Below are positions 8,511 to 17,573 of a stretch of 48,211 nucleotides of DNA, one piece after another; positions within the stretch are counted from its first letter, which is position 1, and every line of letters starts with the position of its first letter. The stretch lies in NCBI GenBank assembly GCA_945871035.1, contig CAMBUD010000011.1, positions 1-48,211 of the forward strand. Direction: 5' to 3'. This DNA is from Planctomicrobium piriforme. GTDB taxonomy: Bacteria > Planctomycetota > Planctomycetia > Pirellulales > UBA1268. The notes under the pieces were generated by a model, which was given only the letters and a program-made list of their open reading frames with translations, was not told where the DNA came from and did no database searches. Made by a program: the position numbers and the translations under genes.

Positions 8511-8743
8511 AGACACCTCAACTCCAAGACTTCGAAAACTAAACAAGAGACAGAAAATGCGATCCAGGAATCGGTTTGTAACGGAACATCCCCAGCCCGG
8601 CAACGTCAGGATAGATGCGGAAAAATAGGCAACACAAGCGCTGCACCGGCACCTCGGAAGACCGGGCAAGACAGGCAAGAGGGGCGGCGCTTGGGGCGCG
8701 GTAAAAGGGACGTAGCTTCTCGATTTTCCGTCCACCAAAAATA

Positions 8744-9706
<963 letters not shown>

Positions 9707-9824
9707 TTAATTGCCGTACTCGGGCCGAAAGCGGGCTCTGGTTTTCTCCGGTTGCAAGCAGTCCGGCAAGCCCCGCCTGCAATCAACGGGGTTCGCTGCG
9801 CAGAGCACCGGGCGATGGCGGCCA

Positions 9825-11312
9825 CTACTCGTCGGCACGGGGAATGGTCACGCGGTCGGGGAGCTGGTTGCGGGCGATTTTTCTCTGCTTGCGAACGTCG
9901 CGATTCAACGACCAAGCACCCAGCAGTAGCAACAGGCCAACCACTCCAGCGAGTAGCGTAAAGACCCAGCCCAGCGTGCTGATTGTTTCGTTCGGGGACG
10001 GCCTGGGAACCCACACTGCCTGCTTGCCGATCAAGAGTGGCGTTTCTTGGCGATTATCTGGCTCCCCGCCTTGCCGAGCAATCGGATACTCATACCGCTT
10101 CATGGCAAAGGCCGATATCTTCACATGCTCGTTGATATTTTCACCTGTCGGCATCCCCTCTGGCAAACTGCGTACGCAACAGACCAGAGGGTAGCTTTCC
10201 TGCAGGCGATCATTGACCTTGATCAGCAAAGTATCGACAAAAACAAACAATTCCCAGTAGTGATCGGTGCCGATCTGTTCCCGGCGGATCGGGTCATCTA
10301 TCGCAATCCTCACAGCACGCAGTGCCGTTCCTTTGATTGTGATCGGTTCACCACGGTGTTCTAAAAACCAGTCTTGCGATGGATCGATCATCGGCACGAT
10401 GTCGCACGGCGGCCCAGCCGCTGTTTCGATGCCGGCCTGGGTCACACGACCGACAGCAGCCACTATTTCATAAAAAGCGTCTGTGTCACCGGCAACGAGT
10501 TTCTTGCCATCCACAATGGTGTCAAACAGGCCGTAGTCGACACCCAAAGCGCCAAGCGGCGTGGGGGGATACCAAGAGACGCGCGTGGCCGCAATCAGGA
10601 GTGCAGGCGATGCAGTCGGCCACTGTTGCAGCGTGGCGCGTTTATTCTCGGCTGATTCTATGGCGGTCACATTCTCGGCAGCCGGAAATATCGGCTGAGG
10701 ACCTTGACCCGTTGAAAGCGGCAAGCCGATCGCAGCCGCAGGCTCATCGATTGTCTGCCAGCGTGGCCAATGCTTGGAAGCACTGTTGGTCAGCACATCG
10801 ACAACCACGCCATCGTCGCCGACGATCCGCACCACGTCGATCTGTTTGCGATCAGCAATCTCGGCCTGTTGCGCCGACAATTCCTGCGGAGCCACAAAGA
10901 TTGCCCGACCGCTGATGCGCACAAACTGATCCTGGATTTTCTGCTTGGCATCGGGGCCATTGGCGTCCGGGCCACTGGCAGCAACCGACACGGCCGTTGC
11001 CTGCGCATTCCATTTCGCCGTCAGGGCTTGGGGAGCTAGAGCCAGCCGTGCCATAACGCGCAGAGCAAAAAGCTGCTTAGCATCTGTCCATGGAATGCTC
11101 TGCACAAAAATCTGCCGTGAAGCTTGATCAATCTTCCACGTCGCAAGGTAATTCTCAAGCGATGTGTCGGCTGCTTCCGCTGCTGGTGGAGTCGCTGACG
11201 GTAGTTCTGCTGTGCACGTTGCTGCGCTCACGCTTGCAAGACAACTCGCAATCAGCATTCGCTGTCGCAGAGATTGCAAAGTCGTCTGTTTGTGCAAGCC
11301 GGCGATCCTCAT
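9825..11312 (-). CDS. Planctomycete-type membrane protein, last gene of respiratory block
   Basis: No characterised family is recognised for this 495-residue protein. It has an N-terminal signal-like segment (MLIASCLASVSAATC), a large extracytoplasmic region, and a single C-terminal helix (TLGWVFTLLAGVVGLLLLLGAW) followed by a short basic tail. The segment from about residue 320 to 440 (ITIKGTALRAVRIAID, then SLPEGMPTGENINEHVKI and FAMKRYEYP) is clearly related to the preceding gene product. Strand-rich 'G.x.I.G' stretches suggest OB-like beta domains (inference), with a possible further copy near DQFVRISGRAIFV. It overlaps the preceding gene by 4 bases (ATGA), so it belongs with the oxidase genes. 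A role in assembly or stability of the respiratory complex is plausible but unproven. Confidence 0.8.
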   Translation of the reverse strand: MRIAGLHKQTTLQSLRQRMLIASCLASVSAATCTAELPSATPPAAEAADTSLENYLATWKIDQASRQIFVQSIPWTDAKQLFALRVMARLALAPQALTAKWNAQATAVSVAASGPDANGPDAKQKIQDQFVRISGRAIFVAPQELSAQQAEIADRKQIDVVRIVGDDGVVVDVLTNSASKHWPRWQTIDEPAAAIGLPLSTGQGPQPIFPAAENVTAIESAENKRATLQQWPTASPALLIAATRVSWYPPTPLGALGVDYGLFDTIVDGKKLVAGDTDAFYEIVAAVGRVTQAGIETAAGPPCDIVPMIDPSQDWFLEHRGEPITIKGTALRAVRIAIDDPIRREQIGTDHYWELFVFVDTLLIKVNDRLQESYPLVCCVRSLPEGMPTGENINEHVKISAFAMKRYEYPIARQGGEPDNRQETPLLIGKQAVWVPRPSPNETISTLGWVFTLLAGVVGLLLLLGAWSLNRDVRKQRKIARNQLPDRVTIPRADE

Positions 11313-12280
11313 TGTAATTTTTCCTCGGTCTGGTCTGGATCGATACCCTTCTCAGTCTCGGACAAACGCTGCAGCGCTTGCGATGTTGAGAACAGTTCGA
11401 TGTTTGACAGTGTGGCGGTAAGGTCTATTGGCTCTTGTCGGGCAACTTTTTGTGGTGCCCTGTTGGCCAAGCGTATACCAAAAAATGTCAGCGCAACCAA
11501 AGCGCCCATCGTAATGAGTGCGTATGTGCTGAGCGCGTTGACGTCCGATGCTTTGGGCAAATCAGGTCTCCAGATGGGTTGCCGCGCCATCACAAGCGGG
11601 GCCAGGCGAACCGTGTCTGTGGCGGCATACGCCCAGCGCTTGAAGAAATATCCGACTACCTCCACCGGCTCACGAATATTCATTCCCTCTGGAAATCCCT
11701 CCGGGATGTTCAGAAAATAGACGACTATCGGCGAGGCTGGCCCGTCTTGGGGCTCAAGCCAGGCTTGCCAATACCCCTCGATGTTGAACTGATTCGGCGG
11801 AGCCGCGACTCGCTGCAAACGATGGATCGTGCCGCGAATTTTCACGAGCCTACCCCGAAAGCTGCGGGGCTGACCGAAGAGTTCGGCGAAGCTCACTTCG
11901 CGGACTGCTGCTCGTTCAACGCGGTTGGCATCCGACCGCAGCGTCATCCAAATCTGAAACCAAGCCTCGTCGTCACTGGAACGAAAAACCGTGTCGTCGC
12001 GCACACGCTGGAGTGCGCGAGGGGAGGCACCGAGTTCTTCGGCCACGCCCTCAAACGGCTCTGGATCGGCCTCGATGACAACAGCGTCGCTCACCGTGCG
12101 ATCGATCCATTCACTTTTGGAGACGGTGTCCACTTGGGGGGGCGTCGGCTGCAGTGGCTTGCCGAAATAGGTGCGCTCAATCCAACCCGCAACCAGAACC
12201 AACACAATTGCCGGTGGCATGAAGAGCCAGAAGACTCGCCGCTGCTCTGCACGTTTCAGATAGTTTCTGGGCTGTTTCAA
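11309..12280 (-). CDS. Planctomycete-type membrane protein paralogous to next gene
   Basis: The 323-residue protein has an N-terminal anchor (VFWLFMPPAIVLVLVAGWI), a middle domain with SFRGRLVKIRGTIHRLQRV and NIPEGFPEGMNIREPVEVVG followed by FKRWAY, and a second helix near the C terminus (LSTYALITMGALVALTFFGI). The middle domain is shared with the following gene (same 'PEG-P-G-NI-E-V ... F-KR-Y ... PL ... W-P' pattern), so the two are ancient paralogues. The G-x-L-V-x-I-x-G-x-I strand pattern suggests an OB-like fold. It overlaps both neighbours by 4 bases. The function is unknown; context places it in cytochrome oxidase biogenesis. Confidence 0.8.
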   Translation of the reverse strand: MKQPRNYLKRAEQRRVFWLFMPPAIVLVLVAGWIERTYFGKPLQPTPPQVDTVSKSEWIDRTVSDAVVIEADPEPFEGVAEELGASPRALQRVRDDTVFRSSDDEAWFQIWMTLRSDANRVERAAVREVSFAELFGQPRSFRGRLVKIRGTIHRLQRVAAPPNQFNIEGYWQAWLEPQDGPASPIVVYFLNIPEGFPEGMNIREPVEVVGYFFKRWAYAATDTVRLAPLVMARQPIWRPDLPKASDVNALSTYALITMGALVALTFFGIRLANRAPQKVARQEPIDLTATLSNIELFSTSQALQRLSETEKGIDPDQTEEKLQ

Positions 12281-12621
12281 GAGTTTGGCGGGTTGGTCGC
12301 ACTGGCTTCGGCACGCTTCTGCCGACGCATCTCACGCCACACATAGGCGCCGAATGAACTGACCAGCGCGAAAGGCATCGCAAGCATTATGAGAATGCTA
12401 TAAAAATAACCGCGTGCAAGGTTCGCTCCCTCGACATCACCATTGACCATCGCATCTTTGCAATTAGGACAACCGCAAGCATCGGCCGCTACCACAGCCC
12501 ACACAACGATCGGCAGAGCGATCATGAGTACGTGACTGCGGATCCAACGGGTCAAAAAACACGCCACGGTTTGAGTGGTTTTTTGCAGCGCTCTACGAAC
12601 GATCGGCTCGGCTGTTTTCAT
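12277..12621 (-). CDS. Small membrane protein with a CGCPNCK motif
   Basis: The 114-residue protein has two hydrophobic segments (VLMIALPIVVWAVVAADA and YFYSILIMLAMPFALVSSFGAYV). Between them is a short extracytoplasmic-looking loop with CGCPNCKDAM, a CxxC pair plus one further Cys that could bind copper or heme or be redox active. No named family is recognised. It overlaps the following gene by 4 bases and lies in the oxidase maturation part of the block next to DUF420 and SCO, so a metal-handling role is a reasonable guess (inference only). Confidence 0.72.
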   Translation of the reverse strand: MKTAEPIVRRALQKTTQTVACFLTRWIRSHVLMIALPIVVWAVVAADACGCPNCKDAMVNGDVEGANLARGYFYSILIMLAMPFALVSSFGAYVWREMRRQKRAEASATNPPNS

Positions 12622-12672
12622 ACAATCTCCTCGCCTGCAGGCAATGGATCTGCCTGCGGTCCTATAGCCATA

Positions 12673-13176
12673 CTAGCCGAGCGATCCGAACCGGGCCATA
12701 GTATGCCGAACAACACTCGGATTCGTCGAGGACGATGGGTAAACGTGGTAGAGCAGCAGGTAGATGACGACTCCGCTGATCGATACGTACAGCCAGATGG
12801 GGAGCGTGACCTTCCCTAACCGGCGGTGGGCGGCCCACTGGCCGCGAAAGGCAAGCACAAACATTGCAACTGCAAGGATGGGCACCAGCACGGCCAGCAG
12901 AATGTGGGTGATCAGGATGCCGAAGTAGATCGTTCGCACCGTTCCCTGCCCGGCAAATGGGACGTGGCCCACAAGATAGTGGTATGTCAGATAGCAAACG
13001 AGAAACACACTGGAGACAAAAAAAGCCGCCACCATAGCGATCCGGTGTGCTCTCCAATGACCACGGCTGATGCATATCCAACCGGCGATCAACAGCACCG
13101 TGGCAATTGAGTTGAGCACTGCATTTGTTGTTGCCAAGGGATGCACGGCGGCAAAGGGTAAGCCGGTTGGCGTCAT
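12673..13176 (-). CDS. DUF420 family membrane protein
   Basis: The 167-residue protein has four to five helices in the DUF420 pattern, with conserved-type His residues in WRAHRIAM, YHYLVGH and THILLAVLVP and in a later WAAHRRLGK. DUF420 proteins are found beside cytochrome oxidase genes, and the staphylococcal relative CtaM is needed for aa3-type oxidase activity (established for that family). Here its ATG overlaps the SCO stop by 4 bases. A role in oxidase maturation is likely by family and context. Confidence 0.85.
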   Translation of the reverse strand: MTPTGLPFAAVHPLATTNAVLNSIATVLLIAGWICISRGHWRAHRIAMVAAFFVSSVFLVCYLTYHYLVGHVPFAGQGTVRTIYFGILITHILLAVLVPILAVAMFVLAFRGQWAAHRRLGKVTLPIWLYVSISGVVIYLLLYHVYPSSSTNPSVVRHTMARFGSLG

Positions 13177-13958
13177 CGAGCAGGCTCCCCGGATGTGGGA
13201 GCAATGCCGCTGTCCGGCAGCCGATCAACCGGATTGGCGGCAGCGTCTGGAGCGGGCTCGGCCAGCACATCGCGGATCAGTTTCACAAGCAGACTGACGC
13301 GATCTGGCTGCAACAGATGGTAGCTACCACGGAGGCGACCCTCTCTATCGAAAACAACGCCGCGCTCGGAATGGATACCCACTTCAGCGGGTAGCAGCAA
13401 TGTTGTGTTGGCGACTGCCTTGATTATTTCCATGCTGCCGGTGAGAAATTTCCAGCGGGTAGGATCGGCTTCAAAGCGGTCGGCATAGCGACGCAGCACA
13501 TCGGGCGTATCGTTCTCAGGGTCGCAGGTCAGGCTAACGGCGATGAAATCTGGTTCAGAAATCAGGCCCAGGATTTCAGCGATGGCTTGATTTTCACGAA
13601 AACAAGGGCCGGGACAATTTGCGAAAAACACGCTGCCCAGCCAAACCTTGCCCCGCAGAGAAGCTGAATCAAATGCTGCGCCGCTGCGTTCGGTGAGCAC
13701 AAACGGGGCAGCCGGCTCGCCCGGTTCCATGCGTCCCGAAGCAGGCAGGGGTTGAGCCGGTTCGATCATTTGCCGCTTGGCATTCGCAGAAACTGTGTTT
13801 TCAGGATCGCTTCTTTCCTGACAACCGACGGTACACGCTGCCAGCAACAGAAAAAGACTGGCTGCAATCAACACCGATTGCATGGGCGATGAACTGTGTT
13901 TCAGGCAGCCACTGGTGCCTATCGATCGAGACACAATCGCTAGCAGGAACGTTGCCAC
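13173..13958 (-). CDS. SCO1/SenC copper chaperone for cytochrome oxidase
   Basis: The protein is a thioredoxin-fold copper chaperone that helps build the CuA centre. The copper motif is FFANCPGPCFREN (CxxxC), and the partner His lies in VGIHSERGVVFDREG, as in SCO proteins. The N terminus is lipoprotein-like (SLFLLLAACTVGC). The GTG at 13958 overlaps the coxD stop by one base and gives 261 residues. An internal ATG at 13883 gives a cleaner signal peptide and is an alternative start. A Pro/Asp-rich tail follows the domain. It is positioned directly after the oxidase subunit genes, as expected. Confidence 0.9.
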   Translation of the reverse strand: MATFLLAIVSRSIGTSGCLKHSSSPMQSVLIAASLFLLLAACTVGCQERSDPENTVSANAKRQMIEPAQPLPASGRMEPGEPAAPFVLTERSGAAFDSASLRGKVWLGSVFFANCPGPCFRENQAIAEILGLISEPDFIAVSLTCDPENDTPDVLRRYADRFEADPTRWKFLTGSMEIIKAVANTTLLLPAEVGIHSERGVVFDREGRLRGSYHLLQPDRVSLLVKLIRDVLAEPAPDAAANPVDRLPDSGIAPTSGEPAR

Positions 13959-14485
13959 TACTGGTGTGCCGCCGGTTCAACGAGGAGTTGTGATTCGCCA
14001 GCCTGCTCAAGCAGCCGAACATCGGAGGGGCGTGCCATATGTAAAACGCGTTCTTGCGACACCATGCGAGTGCGCATACCAATATCAGGCACAAGCATCA
14101 GACAAAGAAAAATCGCCATCATGGCGGCAGGGATCGTCAGCACGTATTTCCAGTTGGCCTCCCAAAAGACGTGCATAAAAAAGAGTACCACCAGCAGCGC
14201 CTTGGTGCAGGAGACAGCCATCATGAACGCCCAGCCCACTTGCGGCTGATCGCGCCACGGCCAGTAAGAAGAACAGGTGAAGAATGACATTGTTGTTAAG
14301 CCACAGAGGGCGAGGAACACCAGCATGTATTGCCCAATGCCGCCATGCGCATCGGCACTGTGCACATCGGAAGTATGATCGTCGCCGGGTGGCGGGGCGT
14401 TGCCAACTCGCGTGATCGGGCCGAAGCCGTGGGCAACATCGCTGCCGCTAGCATCGGTAGCGGAATGGGGTTCGTGATCGCTCAT
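13958..14485 (-). CDS. coxD: Cytochrome c oxidase subunit IV (prokaryotic COX4 type)
   Basis: The 175-residue protein has a His/Asp-rich N-terminal stretch, then three helices: YMLVFLALCGLTTMSFF, VGWAFMMAVSCTKALLVVLFFMHVF and WKYVLTIPAAMMAIFLCLML. The second and third match the typical 'CTKALLVVLFFMHV..E..W' pattern of COX4_pro/CtaF. It is a structural subunit of the aa3-type oxidase. The gene lies 26 bases after coxC and touches the SCO gene, in the normal order. Confidence 0.88.
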   Translation of the reverse strand: MSDHEPHSATDASGSDVAHGFGPITRVGNAPPPGDDHTSDVHSADAHGGIGQYMLVFLALCGLTTMSFFTCSSYWPWRDQPQVGWAFMMAVSCTKALLVVLFFMHVFWEANWKYVLTIPAAMMAIFLCLMLVPDIGMRTRMVSQERVLHMARPSDVRLLEQAGESQLLVEPAAHQ

Positions 14486-14511
14486 AAAAACCTTTTCTCA
14501 AAAAAAGCGGT

Positions 14512-15516
14512 TCAAAATAGATACAGCAGCGGAAACAAAAAGATCCATACGAGATCGACGAAGTGCCAGTAGAGGCCAGCGTTCTCAATCATACCGGCGC
14601 GCTTGGAGCCGAGTGTAAAGAGCAGGAGAATCGAAAAGACAATCAGACCGACCAGCACGTGAACGGCGTGAAATCCCGTGAGCAAAAAATACGTGCTAGC
14701 CCACATGGTGCCGCCTGGAATGACGGCCGGCAGTTTGAGCCAGGGAAATGTGTCGTTGAGACCGCTGGAGTGGCCGCCGTCTTCACCGTGGCTCCCTTGG
14801 CCCGCAGTCGGTAGCGGCATTATTTGATCGGCCACAACAGCCAGATCAAAAGCCTGTTGATCGGGGCTGATTACTAATTGCCGAATTTTCACTAACCGGC
14901 GCCGCGCCGACACCTCATCAGGAGTGAGCTTGCTTTCCGGAGTCTCGTCGAGTGCTTTCAAGCGATCAATCATTGCCGGTTCGCCAAGCCTAGCCCGCAC
15001 CGCTGATCCATAATAGAGGTCGGGTTTTTCAAAGACGCGACTCCGCGGTGACCACGGATAAATACCGTGGTCAAATTTAGCCTTGTACTCATAGCCTTTG
15101 ATGCCGAGAAAGAGCCCACCCAGCAGGAGCGTGGAGAGCATCCATGCCTTGGCCGCAGCCGTCTTGTTGGCTTTAGCGGATTCAAATGCCAATACAATCG
15201 TGACACTGGAACAGATCAGGACGAACGTATTAAAGGCACCAATCGGCTCGCTCAAGTGCACGTGGTGCGGCTTGGGCCAGATCGGTGCACCAAATCGCAG
15301 CACGACATAGCTGCCTAAGAGTGCCGCAAAAAACATGATCTCTGTCGACAAAAATAACCACATGATCAGCTTGCCACGCGTCAGCGGCAGGCCGGGTTGG
15401 TATTGCAGAACAGGGCCGTGACCGTGGCTGCCGCCATGGTCGTTGTGATCGTGATCGCCATGGCTGTGCGAATCATGACCAGGTGAAAGTGGAATGGCAG
15501 AAGTGTTCATGGGCAT
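14512..15516 (-). CDS. coxC: Cytochrome c oxidase subunit III with extra loop
   Basis: The 334-residue protein has a His/Asp-rich start ([21 protein letters not shown]) and the subunit III core: [44 protein letters not shown], then [20 protein letters not shown] and [20 protein letters not shown]. The motif FHAVHVLVG and the terminal W-H-F-V-D-x-V-W are diagnostic. Between the third and following helices there is a polar insertion of roughly 100 residues (about 145-245, from [14 protein letters not shown] to the [11 protein letters not shown] region). Two nearby ATGs (15516 and 15510) are possible starts. It lies 66 bases after ctaB. Confidence 0.93.
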   Translation of the reverse strand: MPMNTSAIPLSPGHDSHSHGDHDHNDHGGSHGHGPVLQYQPGLPLTRGKLIMWLFLSTEIMFFAALLGSYVVLRFGAPIWPKPHHVHLSEPIGAFNTFVLICSSVTIVLAFESAKANKTAAAKAWMLSTLLLGGLFLGIKGYEYKAKFDHGIYPWSPRSRVFEKPDLYYGSAVRARLGEPAMIDRLKALDETPESKLTPDEVSARRRLVKIRQLVISPDQQAFDLAVVADQIMPLPTAGQGSHGEDGGHSSGLNDTFPWLKLPAVIPGGTMWASTYFLLTGFHAVHVLVGLIVFSILLLFTLGSKRAGMIENAGLYWHFVDLVWIFLFPLLYLF

Positions 15517-15582
15517 GTCTGGGGTTACGGGTGTGGGAGTGACGGGGGCTTTAGGGGAGCATTCAATCGCTTGAAAAATATC

Positions 15583-16527
15583 TTACGGTGGACAACCAAA
15601 CAGGACCGCCGCCGTGAGCAGTGCTAGTAACGAACCGAGAGAAGTGAGCAGAAGCATGCGGGCTGATGCATCGTCACGACGAATGGCAAAGCGAATGGTG
15701 GCCCCGCAATACACGATAGCTGCAACTGCCGCGGCTAGAAAAAGGCGAATGCTCGCAGAGGGCACGGCAAGCACGAGGCTCACCGGCAGCATTGCCAAAG
15801 CTGCCGCCAGCGCCTGGCCCGCTGCCCGCAGGCCGCTGGGATCGTCAACAGTGAGCATGCGTAAGCCCGCGCGGGCGTATTGGCTGCGGTAGATCCAAGC
15901 GATGGCCATGAAGTGTGGAAACTGCCAGAGGTATAGCACCGTGGCGAGCGCTGCTGCAGTGAGGGTTCCGGCCGCATCCCCGCCAGCCAATCGCTGCGGA
16001 CCATTGGCGGCCAACCAACCGATGCTCACCGGCAACGCCCCAGCCACAGCTCCTATGGCAGTGTTAAGCGGCGAGACCTTCTTCATGGGCGTGTAGACAA
16101 CGACATAGATCAGCCACGTTGCCACTGCGGCGGCTGCGGGCTGCCAACCTGACGAAACCGTCACCAGCCCCACGCCGACTGCCAACGACACAGCCGTCAA
16201 AGCACTCGCCATCGGCACCGAAAGGCGTCCGGCTGCGATCGGCCGCAGCGCGGTCCGCGGCATGAGCCGATCGGTATCGCGTTCGAGAATCTGATTGGCA
16301 ATGCTGGAACTGGCAGCGACGAGTGCCGTGCCAACCAGTAGCCAGGTGAGCTGCACGCCAGCAAACGATCGACCCGCAGTCAACCACATCGCCGTTACAA
16401 CCGTAGCCAAAACCATCAGCGCGATGCGGGGCCGCGTGAGGCGTGAAATATCCGCCATGAACTCCGCTGCTGAAAGAGCAGTGGCGGGCACATCAGAACA
16501 GACAGCACTGCGAGAAGATGTGCTCAT
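15583..16527 (-). CDS. ctaB: Protoheme IX farnesyltransferase
   Basis: The protein converts heme B to heme O, the first step to heme A for this oxidase. It is a 314-residue UbiA-type prenyltransferase with about eight helices. The first prenyl-diphosphate motif is read as NQILERDTDRLMPRT, and the paired loop is VYTPMKKVSPLNTAIGAVAGA. The start at 16527 is an ATG that overlaps the ctaA stop by 4 bases and has a GGAAAGGG sequence upstream. A start 33 bases earlier is less likely. Confidence 0.92.
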   Translation of the reverse strand: MSTSSRSAVCSDVPATALSAAEFMADISRLTRPRIALMVLATVVTAMWLTAGRSFAGVQLTWLLVGTALVAASSSIANQILERDTDRLMPRTALRPIAAGRLSVPMASALTAVSLAVGVGLVTVSSGWQPAAAAVATWLIYVVVYTPMKKVSPLNTAIGAVAGALPVSIGWLAANGPQRLAGGDAAGTLTAAALATVLYLWQFPHFMAIAWIYRSQYARAGLRMLTVDDPSGLRAAGQALAAALAMLPVSLVLAVPSASIRLFLAAAVAAIVYCGATIRFAIRRDDASARMLLLTSLGSLLALLTAAVLFGCPP

Positions 16528-17567
16528 GCAAGGGCCCTTTCCAATCGTCGCTCTGGGCATCGTCGCTGTGCGTCACTCTCCCACTGCAGGCCACCACTGA
16601 GGATCGCCAACACAACGGCCGCACCCAGAATCATCATGCCGAGCACAACGTGCCCCGTGACGACCGCCGCGCCTGTGGCGCTGCGGGCCACAATGGCCTC
16701 CGTTGGAACCCACGCACTCGGCAGCCAGCCCGACGGAAAGCCCCAGTTTACGATCCATGCACCACAGCCCAATCCAATCTGACAGGCCACCAGCAGGACG
16801 ATGGCCAGCGACCACCGCCGCGCTCCTAAAGACCCACTCGACCAACTGCATCCAGCGGCCAGCACCGAGAGCAGGAGCACAGTTGCCGCGCCAATCACAT
16901 GCAAGGCCACCAACCAATGAAACGTGGCAGGCTCGACAGCGGCATCCAGATGCCGCAGCTGCGCACCGGCTACAAGTTGCACGTAGGCCGCTGTCACCAA
17001 GCCGGAAATAACCCACGATCGCGGCAGCGATGCGGCGGTTGAAACGCTCTCGCGTCTGCCCGTCAGCGTGGCAATCGCGGTTGCCACAGCAAAGTAAAGC
17101 GGACCGGTGCAGGCATGCACCTTCGCCACTGTTTTGTCATCGAGCAACACGCGGGCACCACCCAGGAGCCCCTGCACCACAACCAGCACCAACGCCGCCA
17201 CCGCCAGCCAACGTAAGATTGTGTTTTCCGCTCGCAGACTTGCCCCGTTTGGTTTCGCTGTGCCCAACCAAACAAGCGCGACAAGCACCAGCGTTAGCAT
17301 GCCCACAATGGCACCGAGTAAGCGATGGCCGTGCTCGAGAAACAGATCCCAAGGTCCCCAGAACCATTCAACAAACGGGTAGAAAAACATGTTGTGGCCA
17401 AATGTACCAGGCCAGTCAGGCACAGCCATCGCAGCATCGTACGTTGTGACCAGCGCACCGAAGCACAGCAGCACAGCCGTTACGACCACCAGCAAACAGG
17501 CAACGACAGGGATTGCTTGCGCTGAACAAACCTGTAAGAGAGGCCCGCGAGTGGTCGATTGTTTCAT
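16524..17567 (-). CDS. ctaA: Heme A synthase (COX15/CtaA family)
   Basis: The 347-residue polytopic membrane protein oxidises heme O to heme A. The first helix ends in GALVTTYDAAMAVPDWPGTFG, typical of CtaA, followed by FLEHGHRLLGAIVG (heme-ligand His pair) and the second-half equivalents HACTGPLYFAVATA, FHWLVALHVIGAATV and TGHVVLGMMILG. It begins 6 bases after the coxA stop and overlaps ctaB by 4 bases. Confidence 0.92.
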   Translation of the reverse strand: MKQSTTRGPLLQVCSAQAIPVVACLLVVVTAVLLCFGALVTTYDAAMAVPDWPGTFGHNMFFYPFVEWFWGPWDLFLEHGHRLLGAIVGMLTLVLVALVWLGTAKPNGASLRAENTILRWLAVAALVLVVVQGLLGGARVLLDDKTVAKVHACTGPLYFAVATAIATLTGRRESVSTAASLPRSWVISGLVTAAYVQLVAGAQLRHLDAAVEPATFHWLVALHVIGAATVLLLSVLAAGCSWSSGSLGARRWSLAIVLLVACQIGLGCGAWIVNWGFPSGWLPSAWVPTEAIVARSATGAAVVTGHVVLGMMILGAAVVLAILSGGLQWESDAQRRCPERRLERALA

Positions 17568-17573
17568 GGGACA

